Shown: positions 46,460 to 55,811 of the stretch, piece after piece
Numbering within the stretch: position 1 is the stretch's first letter
How the letters are laid out: each line of letters opens with the position of its first letter
From: a bacterium
GTDB taxonomy: Bacteria; Krumholzibacteriota; Krumholzibacteriia; LZORAL124-64-63
Direction of reading: 5' to 3'
Assembly: GCA_018814885.1 (NCBI GenBank)
Contig: JAHIYU010000143.1
Coordinates: 52,588 to 116,587 of the forward strand
DNA: 64,000 nt
Program-made: the position numbers and the translations under genes
Notes under the pieces: model-generated
Databases searched by the model: none
Seen by the model: the letters and a program-made list of their open reading frames with translations, nothing else
Told to the model about the DNA's origin: nothing

Positions 46460-47494
46460 ATGTTCTCCAAGCTCAGCCAGTTCCTGACCAACGACATCGC
46501 CATCGATCTGGGGACGGCCAACACCCTGGTCTACATCAAGGGCAAGGGCATCGTGCTGAACCAGCCTTCGGTGGTGGCGCTCGACAAGCGGACGGGCAAG
46601 GTCTACGCCGTGGGCAGCGAGGCCAAGGCCATGCTCGGCAAGACTCCCGACTCCATCCAGGCCATCAGGCCCCTGAAGGACGGCGTCATCGCCGACTTCG
46701 AGGTAACCGAATACATGCTGCGCGAGTTCATCCGCCAAGCCCAGAAGAAGCGTCATTTCATCGCCCCGCGCATCGTCATCTGCGTGCCGTCGGGGATCAC
46801 CGAGGTGGAGAAACGCGCGGTGCGGGATTCCGCCAAGCACGCCGGCGCGCGCGACGTGTTCCTGGTGGCGGAGCCCATCGCGGCCGCCATCGGCGTCGGA
46901 TTGCCCGTCGACCAGCCGAGCGGCAACATGATCATCGACATCGGCGGCGGCACCACGGAGATCGCGGTCATCGCGCTCAACGGCATTGTCTGCGACACCT
47001 CGATCCGCGTCGGCGGCGACGAGATGGACGAGGCGATCGTCAACTACATCAAGAAGAACCACAACCTGTTGATCGGCGACCAGACGGCCGAACACATCAA
47101 GAAGACCATCGGTTCCGCCTTCAAGCTCGAGAACGAGGAGGAGATGGAGGTCAAGGGCCTCGACCAGGTCACGGGCATCCACAAGATCCAGAAGATCTCC
47201 ACCCTGGAGATCCGCGAGTCCCTCCAGGAGCCCATCCTGTCGATCGTGGACGCCTTGAAGCACGCGCTCGAGCAGACACCGCCGGAACTGGCGGCCGACA
47301 TCAAGGATCGAGGCATCGTCATGACCGGCGGCGGCGCCATGCTCCGCGGCATGTCCGACCTGCTGCGCGAGCATACGGATCTGCCGATCAACCTGATGGA
47401 CGACCCGCTGTTCTGCGTGGTCCTGGGCACGGGCAAGATCCTCGACGATTTCGACAAGTACAGACCGGTGGTGATGAAAAGCACTCGCGACTAG
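46460..47494 (+). CDS. mreB: Rod shape-determining actin MreB
   Basis: Bacterial actin that positions the lateral cell-wall synthesis machine. It is 344 aa. ATPase motifs are AIDLGTANTLVY, IVICVPSGITEVEKRAVRDS, AEPIAAAIGVGLP, IDIGGGTTEIAVIAL and TGGGAMLRGM. The ATG at 46460 lies five bases after AGGAGGAG; an overlapping TTG at 46457 is less likely. It heads the mreBCD-PBP2-rodA elongation cluster and implies a rod-shaped cell. Confidence 0.98.
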   Translation: MFSKLSQFLTNDIAIDLGTANTLVYIKGKGIVLNQPSVVALDKRTGKVYAVGSEAKAMLGKTPDSIQAIRPLKDGVIADFEVTEYMLREFIRQAQKKRHFIAPRIVICVPSGITEVEKRAVRDSAKHAGARDVFLVAEPIAAAIGVGLPVDQPSGNMIIDIGGGTTEIAVIALNGIVCDTSIRVGGDEMDEAIVNYIKKNHNLLIGDQTAEHIKKTIGSAFKLENEEEMEVKGLDQVTGIHKIQKISTLEIRESLQEPILSIVDALKHALEQTPPELAADIKDRGIVMTGGGAMLRGMSDLLREHTDLPINLMDDPLFCVVLGTGKILDDFDKYRPVVMKSTRD

Positions 47495-47544
47495 CCCTCG
47501 TCCGGATCGCCGGGGCTGGCGGCGCCCGTCGGAGAGGAAGGCGG

Positions 47545-48426
47545 ATGGCCTCGAAACCAGCATACCGGTCGAACCGGGTGGAAAATCTGGCGCTGGTCGT
47601 CTGCCTGATCGTATCGACGGCTTTGCTGGCCCAGCCCGAGAAGCAGCGCATACACATGGCCGACTTCCTCGGCACGATTCTCACCTCCCCCTATCATCGG
47701 ACGGTGGACTTCGGACGGGACATCGCGCGCGTGCGTCGGGAGAACGACGTCCTGCGCGCCGAGATCGCCGCCTTGCGGCTGCAGCAGCAGTCCGCCGTGC
47801 GTTTCCGGCGGGACCGCGACGAACTGCGCCGGGCCCTGGGTCTGGTGGACGTGGCGTCCGCGACGCTGGTGCCCTGCGAGGTGGAGCGGCGTCGCGTGTC
47901 GTCGTTCGCGTCCATGGTGCGCGTCAGCGCCGCCGACACCGTGGCCTGGGAGAGGTATCAGCCCGTGATCACCACGGACGGGCTGGTCGGGCGGATCCAC
48001 ACGGTGACCGGACCGCGGACGGCATGGGTGGAGCTGCTCACGTCCCCGGGCATGGCGGTCAGCTGCGAACTGGAAAGATCGGGTCTGCCCGGCATCCTGC
48101 ATTCGCGCGGAGGAGATTTCGATCTGGCGCTCATCGGACGGGACGAGGATGTCAGGGTGGGCGACCGTGTGGTCTCGTCGGACATCGCCATGATCTACGG
48201 CGAAGGGGACCGCCTCAGCGGTGGCCTGCCGCGCGGCCTGCCGGTGGGCGTGGTCTCCGAGGTCTCGTCCCCGCCCGAGCAGCTTTTCAAGTCCGTGCGC
48301 GTGGAACCGGCGTCTTCATTCACCAGCCTGGACGTGGTCTTCGTGATCGTCGGTTCCGGCGAGTGGTTCGTCACGCAGACGCCAGCGCCGCTGGACGCGC
48401 GTACCGACGACGAGGAGGCGCCGTGA
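47545..48426 (+). CDS. mreC: Rod shape-determining protein MreC
   Basis: It is 293 aa. One N-terminal membrane helix (about 12-28) and a coiled coil (about 55-85, RRENDVLRAEIAALRLQQQ) lead to the periplasmic MreC beta domains (ITTDGLVGRIHTVTGPRTAWVELLTSP, GDRVVSSD). MreC binds MreB, MreD and PBP2. The end overlaps mreD by four bases. The acidic C-terminal tail (DARTDDEEAP) is a small addition. Confidence 0.95.
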   Translation: MASKPAYRSNRVENLALVVCLIVSTALLAQPEKQRIHMADFLGTILTSPYHRTVDFGRDIARVRRENDVLRAEIAALRLQQQSAVRFRRDRDELRRALGLVDVASATLVPCEVERRRVSSFASMVRVSAADTVAWERYQPVITTDGLVGRIHTVTGPRTAWVELLTSPGMAVSCELERSGLPGILHSRGGDFDLALIGRDEDVRVGDRVVSSDIAMIYGEGDRLSGGLPRGLPVGVVSEVSSPPEQLFKSVRVEPASSFTSLDVVFVIVGSGEWFVTQTPAPLDARTDDEEAP

Positions 48427-48914
48427 GCCGCTTCCTGCGCACGACCCTGTCGCTGTGTGTCCTGGCGCTGGTGGGCGACGTGCTCGTGGCGCCGCTGCTC
48501 TCCCTCGGCGCCATCGCCCCCGATTTCAGCCTGATCGCGCTGGCCATCCTGGCGCTCGGCGAAGGGGCGTTCGCCGGAGCCCTCGGCGGTTTCGCGCTCG
48601 GGCTGGTGGCCGATACGGCCATTCCGAACCTGCTCGGCCTCGGCGCGTTCTGCAAGTCCCTGGCCGGCTTTCTGGTCGGACGCGCGCGGTCGCGCCTGGT
48701 GATCGGGCTGCCCCTGGTGGAGGGCAGTCTGGTGGCCCTGATGGCCTTGGGACACGATGTGCTCTACCTGATCGGACAGAGCTGGTTTTCCGAAGGCGCC
48801 TTCTTCCGTCCGCTGATCACGGTCGTCGTGCCGTCCGCCCTCTACACCGGTCTGGTGTCCGTGCCCCTGATCCGCCTGGCGGATGCCCTGCGGATGCTGC
48901 GGCGCGAGGAATGA
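48423..48914 (+). CDS. mreD: Rod shape-determining membrane protein MreD
   Basis: It is 163 aa, five to six transmembrane segments, almost all hydrophobic: LSLCVLALVGDVLVAPLLSL, APDFSLIALAILALGEGAF, and GFALGLVADTAIPNLLGLGAF, which carries the family GLxxD pattern. The GTG start overlaps the mreC stop (GTGA). Confidence 0.9.
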   Translation: MSRFLRTTLSLCVLALVGDVLVAPLLSLGAIAPDFSLIALAILALGEGAFAGALGGFALGLVADTAIPNLLGLGAFCKSLAGFLVGRARSRLVIGLPLVEGSLVALMALGHDVLYLIGQSWFSEGAFFRPLITVVVPSALYTGLVSVPLIRLADALRMLRREE

Positions 48915-48931
48915 GCGGGGAGCGCTGAGCG

Positions 48932-50695
48932 ATGCAGGAAAGACATTTCATCCAGGCCAGGATCCTGCGCGGCGTGATCTTGCTGCTGTTCGGCGTGCTC
49001 GTGGTCGACATGTTCATCCTGCAGATCGTCCAGCACGATCACTACAAGGGCCAGTCGCTGCAGAACCGGCAGGTGAAGCTCCGCGTGAAAGCACCCCGGG
49101 GACGTTTTCTGGATCGCGAAGGACAGGTCCTGGCCGACAACGTCTACATGGCCGACATCACGCTGCCGCGCGCCTGCCTGACCGTGGCCGGCCCCGATTC
49201 CACGCTGGCCAAGCTGATGCGCTGGTTTTCGCTGCCGGAAACCGAGACCCTGGAGCGTCTGCACGATCAGAAAGCGGCCGGCCGGCCGCGTTTGACGCTG
49301 CTGGCCAACGCGGACATGCCGCGGATCGCGACGGTGGAGGAACGCAGGCGGGAGCTGCCGGGTGCGCGCGTCGAAGCACGCGCCCGGCGACGTTACAAGT
49401 ACGACTCGCGCTTTGCCCACATCATCGGCTACGTGAGCGAGGTGAGGCCGGAGGAGGTGGGCGACGAGAACGACCACCAGGCCTACCAGCCGGGCGACAC
49501 GGTCGGCCGCGAGGGCCTCGAAGCCGCCTGGGAGGACGAGTTGCGCGGGGAAGCCGGCCTCTTCCTCAAGGAGGTCAACGCCGTCGGGCGCGTGGTCGGC
49601 AGCCGAGACATCCCCTTGTGGCCCGTCGTTTCCGGCGAGGACATCACGCTCACCCTTTCGCTCGCGCTGCAGGAGAGTCTCGCGGTCGCCATGGCCGACC
49701 GGCCGGGGGCGGCGGTGGCCCTGTCCCTGCCGTCCGGCGAAGTGCTCGCCGCGGTCAGCAACCCGGCCTACGATCCCAACCTCTTCACCAAGGGGATCTC
49801 GTCGCAGGAATGGCGCAGACTGCTCGACGATCCGCAGCATCCCTTCCTCAACCGTCTCGTCCAGGCCACCTATCCGCCCGGCTCGCCGTACAAGATCGTG
49901 ACTTCGCTGGCGGGCCTGGAGGCCATGGTGGTCGGGAAATGGACGCATTTCGAGCCCTGCTACGGGTCGTACCGTTTCGGCGACCGGAACTTCCGGTGCT
50001 GGAAACGTTCTGGGCACGGCGATCTGGACCATGCCGGCGGGCTGGTGCATTCCTGTGACGTGTTCTATTACCAGCTGGGCCTGCGCCTAGAACTGGAGCA
50101 GCTGGGATCGGTGGCCCGCATGCTCGGTCTGGGGAAGAGGACCGGGTCTCCTTTCGTGGCGGAAGTCACCGGGAATATCCCGGATACATCCTGGTACGAC
50201 GACCATTACGGACCGGGACGCTGGACCCGGGGCGTCCTGCTGAACAACGCCATCGGCCAGGGCGAGATACTCGTCACGCCGCTGCAGATGGCCGTGTTGA
50301 CGGCGAGAGTGGCCGTCAACGACCGCGATCTGGTATCTCGCTTCCGGCCGGGGACGGACGGCGACGTCGAACGCGTCGCCAGGCCCCTGCCCTTCGCGAT
50401 TGGACATCTCGACTGGCTGCGGCATACCATGACCCAGGTCGTCGACATGGGCACGGGCACGCGGGCGCGGCTGGAGGCGATCGAAGTTGCCGGCAAGACC
50501 GGGACCGCCCAGAACCCGCACGGCGAGGATCACGCGTGGTTCGTCTGCTTCGCTCCGGCTTCCGCTCCCGTGGTCGCGTTCGTGGTCATACTCGAGCACT
50601 GCGGGCACGGCGGCGCGGTCGCCGCGCCGGTGGCGGCACGCTGGCTCACGGCGTTCTTCGCATGGCGCGACCGGCCGAACCAGGGAGGTGCCTGA
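48932..50695 (+). CDS. mrdA: Penicillin-binding protein 2 (elongation transpeptidase)
   Basis: It is 587 aa. An N-terminal membrane anchor (about 14-33) precedes the dimerisation domain (VKLRVKAPRGRFLDREGQVLADN) and the transpeptidase domain. The active-site SxxK is S318-P-Y-K321 in YPPGSPYKIV, the SxN motif appears as SCD in HSCDVFYY, and KTG is K522 in GKTGTAQNPHG. SCD is normal for the PBP2 class. It cross-links lateral-wall peptidoglycan with RodA. The stop overlaps rodA by one base. Confidence 0.96.
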   Translation: MQERHFIQARILRGVILLLFGVLVVDMFILQIVQHDHYKGQSLQNRQVKLRVKAPRGRFLDREGQVLADNVYMADITLPRACLTVAGPDSTLAKLMRWFSLPETETLERLHDQKAAGRPRLTLLANADMPRIATVEERRRELPGARVEARARRRYKYDSRFAHIIGYVSEVRPEEVGDENDHQAYQPGDTVGREGLEAAWEDELRGEAGLFLKEVNAVGRVVGSRDIPLWPVVSGEDITLTLSLALQESLAVAMADRPGAAVALSLPSGEVLAAVSNPAYDPNLFTKGISSQEWRRLLDDPQHPFLNRLVQATYPPGSPYKIVTSLAGLEAMVVGKWTHFEPCYGSYRFGDRNFRCWKRSGHGDLDHAGGLVHSCDVFYYQLGLRLELEQLGSVARMLGLGKRTGSPFVAEVTGNIPDTSWYDDHYGPGRWTRGVLLNNAIGQGEILVTPLQMAVLTARVAVNDRDLVSRFRPGTDGDVERVARPLPFAIGHLDWLRHTMTQVVDMGTGTRARLEAIEVAGKTGTAQNPHGEDHAWFVCFAPASAPVVAFVVILEHCGHGGAVAAPVAARWLTAFFAWRDRPNQGGA

Positions 50696-51966
50696 TGCGC
50701 CAGGATTGGCTGCCGCGCGCATCCTCCGGGACGATCCTCCTATGGTCTTTCGCGGCGCTCTGTCTCTTCAGCCTGGCAACCTTGTGGAGCGTCACGGAGG
50801 GTATACGCGGACCCTACGAGATGACCGATTCGGGCGTCGCCAAGGCCATCTTCTGGCGTCAAGCGATCTGGATCGTCATCGGCTGGCTCGCCCTGCTGGC
50901 GGCCATGCGCACTTCGCTGCAGTTCTTCGAGGAATCCGCGCCGCTGCTGTACCTGGGGGCCGTGGCGATGCTGGTGCTGGTGCTGGCGATCGCGCCCGAG
51001 ATCGCCGGAGCCCGGCGCTGGTTCAGCCTCGGCCCGCTGCGCCTGCAACCCTCGGAACCGGCCAAGATCGCCCTGGTGCTGGTGCTGGCGCGGCTGTTCA
51101 GCAGCTACGCCTCCCGCGACCGGCAACTCCTGCCCGTGATCGGTTCGCTGCTCCTGGCGGCGATTCCCCTGGCGCTGGTCCTGCGGGAACCCGATCTGGG
51201 CACGAGCCTCGTGTACGTGGCCCTTTGGCTGGGCGCCGTCTACTGGTTCGGCTTGTCGTGGGTGTTCCTGCTCAGCGTGGGCTCGCCCCTGCTCAGCGCC
51301 ATCTTCAATTTCTACTCCGAGTCGGTCGTGCATCAGGCCTGGCCCTGGGGCGCCTATCTGCTCGTGCTGATGGCCGGACTCTCGGTGGCGCGCTTCCGCC
51401 TGCTGGAGAGCTTCCTGCTCGTGCTGGCCAACATCGCGACCGGCATCGGCACTTCCTTCTTGTGGGGCGGGCTCAAGCCCTATCAGCAGGAGCGGATCCT
51501 CACCTTCTTCGATCCGACGCGGGACCAGTTCGGCACCGGCTACCAGGCCATCCAGTCCAAGGTGGCCATAGGTTCGGGCGGCCTGTTCGGCACCGAATAT
51601 CTGCAGGGGACCCAGAAGGGTCTGGCGTTCCTGCCCGAAAGACACACCGATTTCATCTTCTCGGTGGTGGGGGAGGAGCTCGGTTTCATCGGGGCCCTGC
51701 TGCTGATAGGAATCTACCTGGTCATCATCCTCAAGGGGCTGGAGATAGCCCGCACGGCCCGCAAGTCCTTCTCTTCCCAGGTCGCGCTCGGCGTGACGAT
51801 CTACTTCGCGTTCCACGTGCTGGTCAACATCGCGATCACGACCGGGTTGCTGCCGGTCACCGGCCTGCCCCTGCCGGTGATGAGTTACGGCGGCTCGAAT
51901 CTCGTGGTCTCGGCCTTCATGCTGGGCTTGCTGGTGAACATCGGTTCCCGTACTTTCGAGTCCTGA
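50695..51966 (+). CDS. rodA: Rod shape-determining SEDS glycosyltransferase RodA
   Basis: Polymerises lipid II during elongation. It is 423 aa with about ten transmembrane segments. SEDS signatures: GARRWFSLGPLRLQPSEPAKIA, LREPDLGTSLVY, GLAFLPERHTDFIFSVVGEELG and LPLPVMSYGGSNLVVSAFMLG. The ATG overlaps the mrdA stop, so PBP2 and RodA are co-translated as their complex requires. Confidence 0.96.
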   Translation: MRQDWLPRASSGTILLWSFAALCLFSLATLWSVTEGIRGPYEMTDSGVAKAIFWRQAIWIVIGWLALLAAMRTSLQFFEESAPLLYLGAVAMLVLVLAIAPEIAGARRWFSLGPLRLQPSEPAKIALVLVLARLFSSYASRDRQLLPVIGSLLLAAIPLALVLREPDLGTSLVYVALWLGAVYWFGLSWVFLLSVGSPLLSAIFNFYSESVVHQAWPWGAYLLVLMAGLSVARFRLLESFLLVLANIATGIGTSFLWGGLKPYQQERILTFFDPTRDQFGTGYQAIQSKVAIGSGGLFGTEYLQGTQKGLAFLPERHTDFIFSVVGEELGFIGALLLIGIYLVIILKGLEIARTARKSFSSQVALGVTIYFAFHVLVNIAITTGLLPVTGLPLPVMSYGGSNLVVSAFMLGLLVNIGSRTFES

Positions 51967-51977
51967 GGGGAGGTTGC

Positions 51978-52736
51978 ATGCATCCGCATCTGTTCGGCAT
52001 CGTCAAGACCTTCGGCCTGCTGCTGGCGTTGAGCTTCGTGATCGGTTTCTGGCTGAGCGTGCGCCGCGGTCGCCGGCGCGGCTTCGACCCGAACCTGGTG
52101 CTGGATTTCTGCCTCACCGTCATGATCTCCTCGTTGATCGGCGTGCGCCTTTTCTACGTGGCGACGCATGCCGGTGAATTCGAGCCCTGGTATGAGGTGT
52201 TCTTCATCTGGAAGGGCGGGCTGACGCTCTATGGCGGCATCATCCTGGCCATTCTCGCGGTCTGGTTCTTCTGTCGGCGTCGCCGGATCGCTTTTCTGCC
52301 CCTGGCGGATGTGCTCGCGCCCCAGGTGGCGCTCGGCATCGGCATCACCCGGCTGGGATGCTTCCTGAACGGGTGTTGCTACGGGAGACCGACCGACGGC
52401 CCGCTCGGCATCAGCTTCCCGGAGACCTGCGCCGCGGGCTGGGAGACCGGCTGTGCGGCCTTGCATCCAACCCAGCTCTACAGCTCGGCGGCCGGATTCG
52501 CTGTCTTCGCCCTGCTGATACTGTGGGAGAGGCGCAGCAGCTTCCCGGGAGCGACCTTCGCCCGCTTCTTGTCTCTCTACGGCCTCACGCGCTTCCTGGT
52601 GGACCTCTTCCGGCACTACGATCCAGGCGACATGGGACCTCTCGGCATCACGACCAGCCAGTGGATCAGCGTCGTTCTCTTCGGGGCCGGCTGCTGGCTG
52701 ATGCTGACCCGACGATCCGCGGGTGAATCGGAATGA
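51978..52736 (+). CDS. lgt: Prolipoprotein diacylglyceryl transferase
   Basis: Adds diacylglycerol to the lipobox cysteine of prelipoproteins. It is 252 aa, about seven transmembrane segments. WKGGLTLYGGIILA and GIGITRLGCFLNGCCYGRPT are the family core, with HPTQLYSS and GLTRFLVDLFRHYDPGD. GGGGAGG precedes the ATG. The Cys-rich LGCFLNGCCYG variant occurs in several non-enterobacterial Lgt. Its substrates here include the lipoproteins at 9748 and 21975. Confidence 0.93.
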   Translation: MHPHLFGIVKTFGLLLALSFVIGFWLSVRRGRRRGFDPNLVLDFCLTVMISSLIGVRLFYVATHAGEFEPWYEVFFIWKGGLTLYGGIILAILAVWFFCRRRRIAFLPLADVLAPQVALGIGITRLGCFLNGCCYGRPTDGPLGISFPETCAAGWETGCAALHPTQLYSSAAGFAVFALLILWERRSSFPGATFARFLSLYGLTRFLVDLFRHYDPGDMGPLGITTSQWISVVLFGAGCWLMLTRRSAGESE

Positions 52737-53635
52737 GACGGGGAAACGGTTCCACCCTCAGCCTGCGTCCTGACGGCGGCGGCTGGTCGCGCGACGGCAA
52801 GCCCTGGGAACCCGATGGGCCCTTCTACGCCGTGCTGGGCGATCCGGTCGACCACTCCCTGTCACCGCTTTTCCAGAGCGCGGCCATGCGCGCCGAGGGG
52901 CTGCCGTATGCCTATCACGCGGTCCGCACCTCGCGTGCGGATCTGGCGCGCATCTTCCGCGACCGCGGCGGGCTGGCCCTGCGCGGTTTCAACGTCACGG
53001 CGCCGCACAAGTTCACAGCCGCAGACCTCTGCCCGGTCCTGACCGCCGAGGCTCGCCTCACGGGTGCCGTCAACACGGTGCGCCTCACCGAGGGGGGCTG
53101 GGAGGGACACAACACGGATGTCGGCGGCCTGTGCGAAGTGCTGGACGACCTGATCGGTCGGACACCGGCGGGCCACGGGCTGGTCCTCGGCGCCGGCGGC
53201 GCCGCGCGGGCGGCCGTCGTGGCGCTGCTGGAGTCCGGTGCCGACGGTGTCTGTGTGATGGCTCGATCGGGCAGCGGTTTCGAGGCCATGTCCGGCTGGC
53301 TTGCCGCAGACGCCATGTCGGGCCGGCGCGTCCGCCTCGTGGACTGGGGCGCGCCGTTGGCCGAGCACGGGATGGCTTCCGGCTTCGTCTGCGTCTCGTG
53401 CCTGCCCGGCGGCGTCGACTTGGCTTCCCTGGCGCCCGCCGGCGGCACCCTGCAGCCCGCGCTCTGGCTGGACATGAACTACGCTTCGCGCGCGGTCGCG
53501 CCGCCCGGCGTGCCCGCGAACCGGATCCACGACGGTCTTCCGGTATTGCTGGCCCAGGGCGCCCTGTCCTTTTCCTGGTGGTTCGACCGTGACGCGCCCC
53601 GCCGCGTCATGGCGGAAGCTCTTGCCGGCGCCTGA
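52733..53635 (+). CDS. aroE: Shikimate dehydrogenase
   Basis: Reduces 3-dehydroshikimate with NADPH in aromatic amino-acid synthesis. It is 300 aa. Substrate motifs: VLGDPVDHSLSPLFQ (about 34-48), GFNVTAPHK with the catalytic Lys, GAVNTVRL and GHNTDVGG. The nucleotide loop is LGAGGAARAAVVALL. There is an N-terminal extension of about 30 residues (NGSTLSLRPDGGGWSRDGKP) before the usual start. The ATG overlaps the lgt stop; a later internal start is possible but no good ribosome site was seen. Confidence 0.93.
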   Translation: MRRGNGSTLSLRPDGGGWSRDGKPWEPDGPFYAVLGDPVDHSLSPLFQSAAMRAEGLPYAYHAVRTSRADLARIFRDRGGLALRGFNVTAPHKFTAADLCPVLTAEARLTGAVNTVRLTEGGWEGHNTDVGGLCEVLDDLIGRTPAGHGLVLGAGGAARAAVVALLESGADGVCVMARSGSGFEAMSGWLAADAMSGRRVRLVDWGAPLAEHGMASGFVCVSCLPGGVDLASLAPAGGTLQPALWLDMNYASRAVAPPGVPANRIHDGLPVLLAQGALSFSWWFDRDAPRRVMAEALAGA

Positions 53636-53677
53636 TTCCCGCCCCGTTTCACATCCTCCCGGATCGCGGGTAGCCGC

Positions 53678-54421
53678 ATGAGCGCTTGGCTTCGAACCGC
53701 AGCCCGGGCCCTGCTGGAAGTGGTGCTCCCCGCGCACTGCGTGCGCTGCGACCGGGAAGTGGCTGCCGGTGGAGGCCGGGGCGTAGCCGGCGGTCTGCGC
53801 TGGTGCGATACGCCGCCGCTGTGTCGAGCCTGTCGTGAATCTCTGCTGTGTCCGGAGCCGCTGTTCGTGACGCTCGGCAAGGTCGGCTCGACGTTGCCGG
53901 CGGCAGCGGGGATGCCCACGAACGCCGGGCTGGTGGAAATCGTGTCGTGCTGGAAGTACCGCGGGTACCGCGGCCTGGCGGTGCCGCTGTCCGCGCTCGT
54001 CGATGCCGCCTGGGATATTGCGGAAACCGTGGGCGGTCCCGTGGACATGCTGGTCCCGATGCCGTTGCATCCCCGGCGCCGCCGTGAAAGAGGCTTCAAC
54101 CAGGCCGAACTGCTGGCCCGCCTGGTCGGCAGGCGCAGGAGCTTGCCCGTGCATGCCGATCTGCTCGTCCGCCGGCGGGCCACCGCCCAGCAGGCCAAGC
54201 TGTCGTCGCGGTCCGCGGATCGCGGACGCAACGTCAGCGGTGCCTTCGCGCTCGCTGGGCGAGGCGCGGGGGAGATCGGGCGCGTGGGTCTCGTGGACGA
54301 CCTGGTGACCAGCGGTGCGACGGCGCTGGCGGCCGCCGCGTGCCTGCGGGAAGGTGGCGTGTCGGTGTCCTGGATCCTCGCCGCCGGAGCCGTTCGGGCG
54401 CGCTCGCCCGGGCGGGCTTGA
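53678..54421 (+). CDS. comF: ComF family phosphoribosyltransferase-like protein
   Basis: It is 247 aa. An N-terminal zinc-ribbon-like segment has CVRCD and CRACRESLLC; a type I phosphoribosyltransferase-like domain follows with VPMPLHPRRRRERGFNQAELLA, the ComF signature, and GLVDDLVTSGAT, the PRPP loop. Known ComF proteins are needed for DNA uptake in several competent bacteria, but the biochemical activity is unclear. It ends inside the -35 box of the pgk promoter. Confidence 0.9.
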   Translation: MSAWLRTAARALLEVVLPAHCVRCDREVAAGGGRGVAGGLRWCDTPPLCRACRESLLCPEPLFVTLGKVGSTLPAAAGMPTNAGLVEIVSCWKYRGYRGLAVPLSALVDAAWDIAETVGGPVDMLVPMPLHPRRRRERGFNQAELLARLVGRRRSLPVHADLLVRRRATAQQAKLSSRSADRGRNVSGAFALAGRGAGEIGRVGLVDDLVTSGATALAAAACLREGGVSVSWILAAGAVRARSPGRA

Positions 54422-54446
54422 CAGGTCTGGCCGGTCTATCTACCAT
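54418..54446 (+). promoter_or_regulatory. Promoter of pgk
   Basis: TTGACA (54418-54423, overlapping the comF stop), 17 nt, TACCAT (54441-54446), about 50 bases before the pgk ATG. Confidence 0.62.
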
Positions 54447-54495
54447 CTCTCTCGCCGCGGGCACCGTTCAGGGCTTGGCAAAGGATACGATCAAG

Positions 54496-55692
54496 ATGAA
54501 GAAGCTGGGGCTTGCGCAGATCGATCTGACCGGTCAGCAGGTGTTGATGCGGGTCGACTTCAACGTTCCCCTGGACAAGGACGGGCGCATCACCGACGAC
54601 ACGCGCATCCGCGCGGTCTTGCCGACGGTGCGATACATCCTGGCCGGAGGCGCCAGCCTGGTGCTCGCCAGCCACCTGGGCCGTCCCAAGGGCAAGATCG
54701 TCCCCGAGCTGTCCCTGCGCCCCGTCGCGGACCGTCTCGCGGAGCTGGTGGAGGCGCCAGTGCGGTTCGCCGACGATACGGTCGGCCCTTCCGCGCGCGC
54801 CGCGGCGGCCAAGCTCGCGCCGGGGGAGATCCTGCTGCTGGAGAACCTCCGCTTCGCAGCCGGGGAGACGGACAACGCCCCTGGTTTCGCCGAGCAACTC
54901 GCCAAGCTCGGCACCGTCTACGTGAACGACGCATTCGGCACCGCCCACCGGGCGCACGCTTCGACGGTGGGTGCCAGCTCGTACTTCAGGCGCAGCTGTG
55001 CGGGGTTCCTGATGGAGAAGGAGCTGCAGAACATCGGCATGTTGCTACAGAACCCGCCGCAGCCCTTCGTCGCGATTCTCGGTGGCGCGAAGATCAAGGG
55101 CAAGGTAGAAGTGATCGAGAACCTCCTCGACAAAGTGGATACGCTGCTGCTCGGCGGAGGCATGATCTTCACCTTCTTCAAGGTCCACGGGCTCGCGGTG
55201 GGTGACAGCCTCGTCGACGAGAACAGTCTCGAGGTCGCCCGGAGCATCCTGGCCAGGGCCGAAAACTCCCGGGCGAAACTGCTGCTGCCGGAGGACGTGG
55301 TCGTCGCGAAGGATTTCAGCGAGGATTCCGCGCGACGCACCGTCCTGGTCACGGACATCCCGACCGGTTGGCAAGGGCTGGACATCGGCCCGCGGACCGT
55401 GGCGAAATACGGCGAGATCATCGCCGTCGCCAAGACGGTGTTCTGGAACGGCCCCTTGGGCGTGTTCGAGTTCCCCGCCTTCGCGGCGGGCACGCGCGCG
55501 ATCGGTGAAGCGGTCGCCGCCGCCACGGACGCCGGGGCGCATTCCGTCATCGGCGGCGGCGATTCCGTGGCGGCCATCAACCAGCTCGGACTGGCGGAAC
55601 GCATCACGCACATCTCGACCGGCGGCGGCGCCTCGCTCGAATTCATGGCGGGCCGCGAACTGCCCGGCGTGGCCGCCCTGACGGATTCCTGA
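54496..55692 (+). CDS. pgk: Phosphoglycerate kinase
   Basis: Glycolytic ATP-forming enzyme. It is 398 aa from the ATG at 54496, opening MKKLGLAQIDLTGQQVLMRVDFNVPL, the family start. Other motifs are TVRYILAGGASLVLASHLGRPKG, VYVNDAFGTAHRAHAST, AILGGAKIKGKVEVIENLL, WNGPLGVFEFPAFAAGT, GGGDSVAAI and STGGGASLEFM. AAAGGA lies about a dozen bases upstream. The longer reading frame upstream overlaps comF and is not used. Confidence 0.97.
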   Translation: MKKLGLAQIDLTGQQVLMRVDFNVPLDKDGRITDDTRIRAVLPTVRYILAGGASLVLASHLGRPKGKIVPELSLRPVADRLAELVEAPVRFADDTVGPSARAAAAKLAPGEILLLENLRFAAGETDNAPGFAEQLAKLGTVYVNDAFGTAHRAHASTVGASSYFRRSCAGFLMEKELQNIGMLLQNPPQPFVAILGGAKIKGKVEVIENLLDKVDTLLLGGGMIFTFFKVHGLAVGDSLVDENSLEVARSILARAENSRAKLLLPEDVVVAKDFSEDSARRTVLVTDIPTGWQGLDIGPRTVAKYGEIIAVAKTVFWNGPLGVFEFPAFAAGTRAIGEAVAAATDAGAHSVIGGGDSVAAINQLGLAERITHISTGGGASLEFMAGRELPGVAALTDS

Positions 55693-55717
55693 GGGGGCGG
55701 GGTGCCTGGTGCCCCGG

Positions 55718-55746
55718 TTGACAATGGTCTGTCGAGGTGTTAGCTT
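55718..55746 (+). promoter_or_regulatory. Promoter candidate of secG
   Basis: TTGACA (55718-55723), 17 nt, TAGCTT (55741-55746). The -35 is perfect, the -10 weak (three of six). Confidence 0.5.
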
Positions 55747-55811
55747 ATCGGTCGCCGCCGCGCCAGCGGTGGCATTTCCCTTGCACAGCCTGACGATCGG
55801 GAGAATCGCAC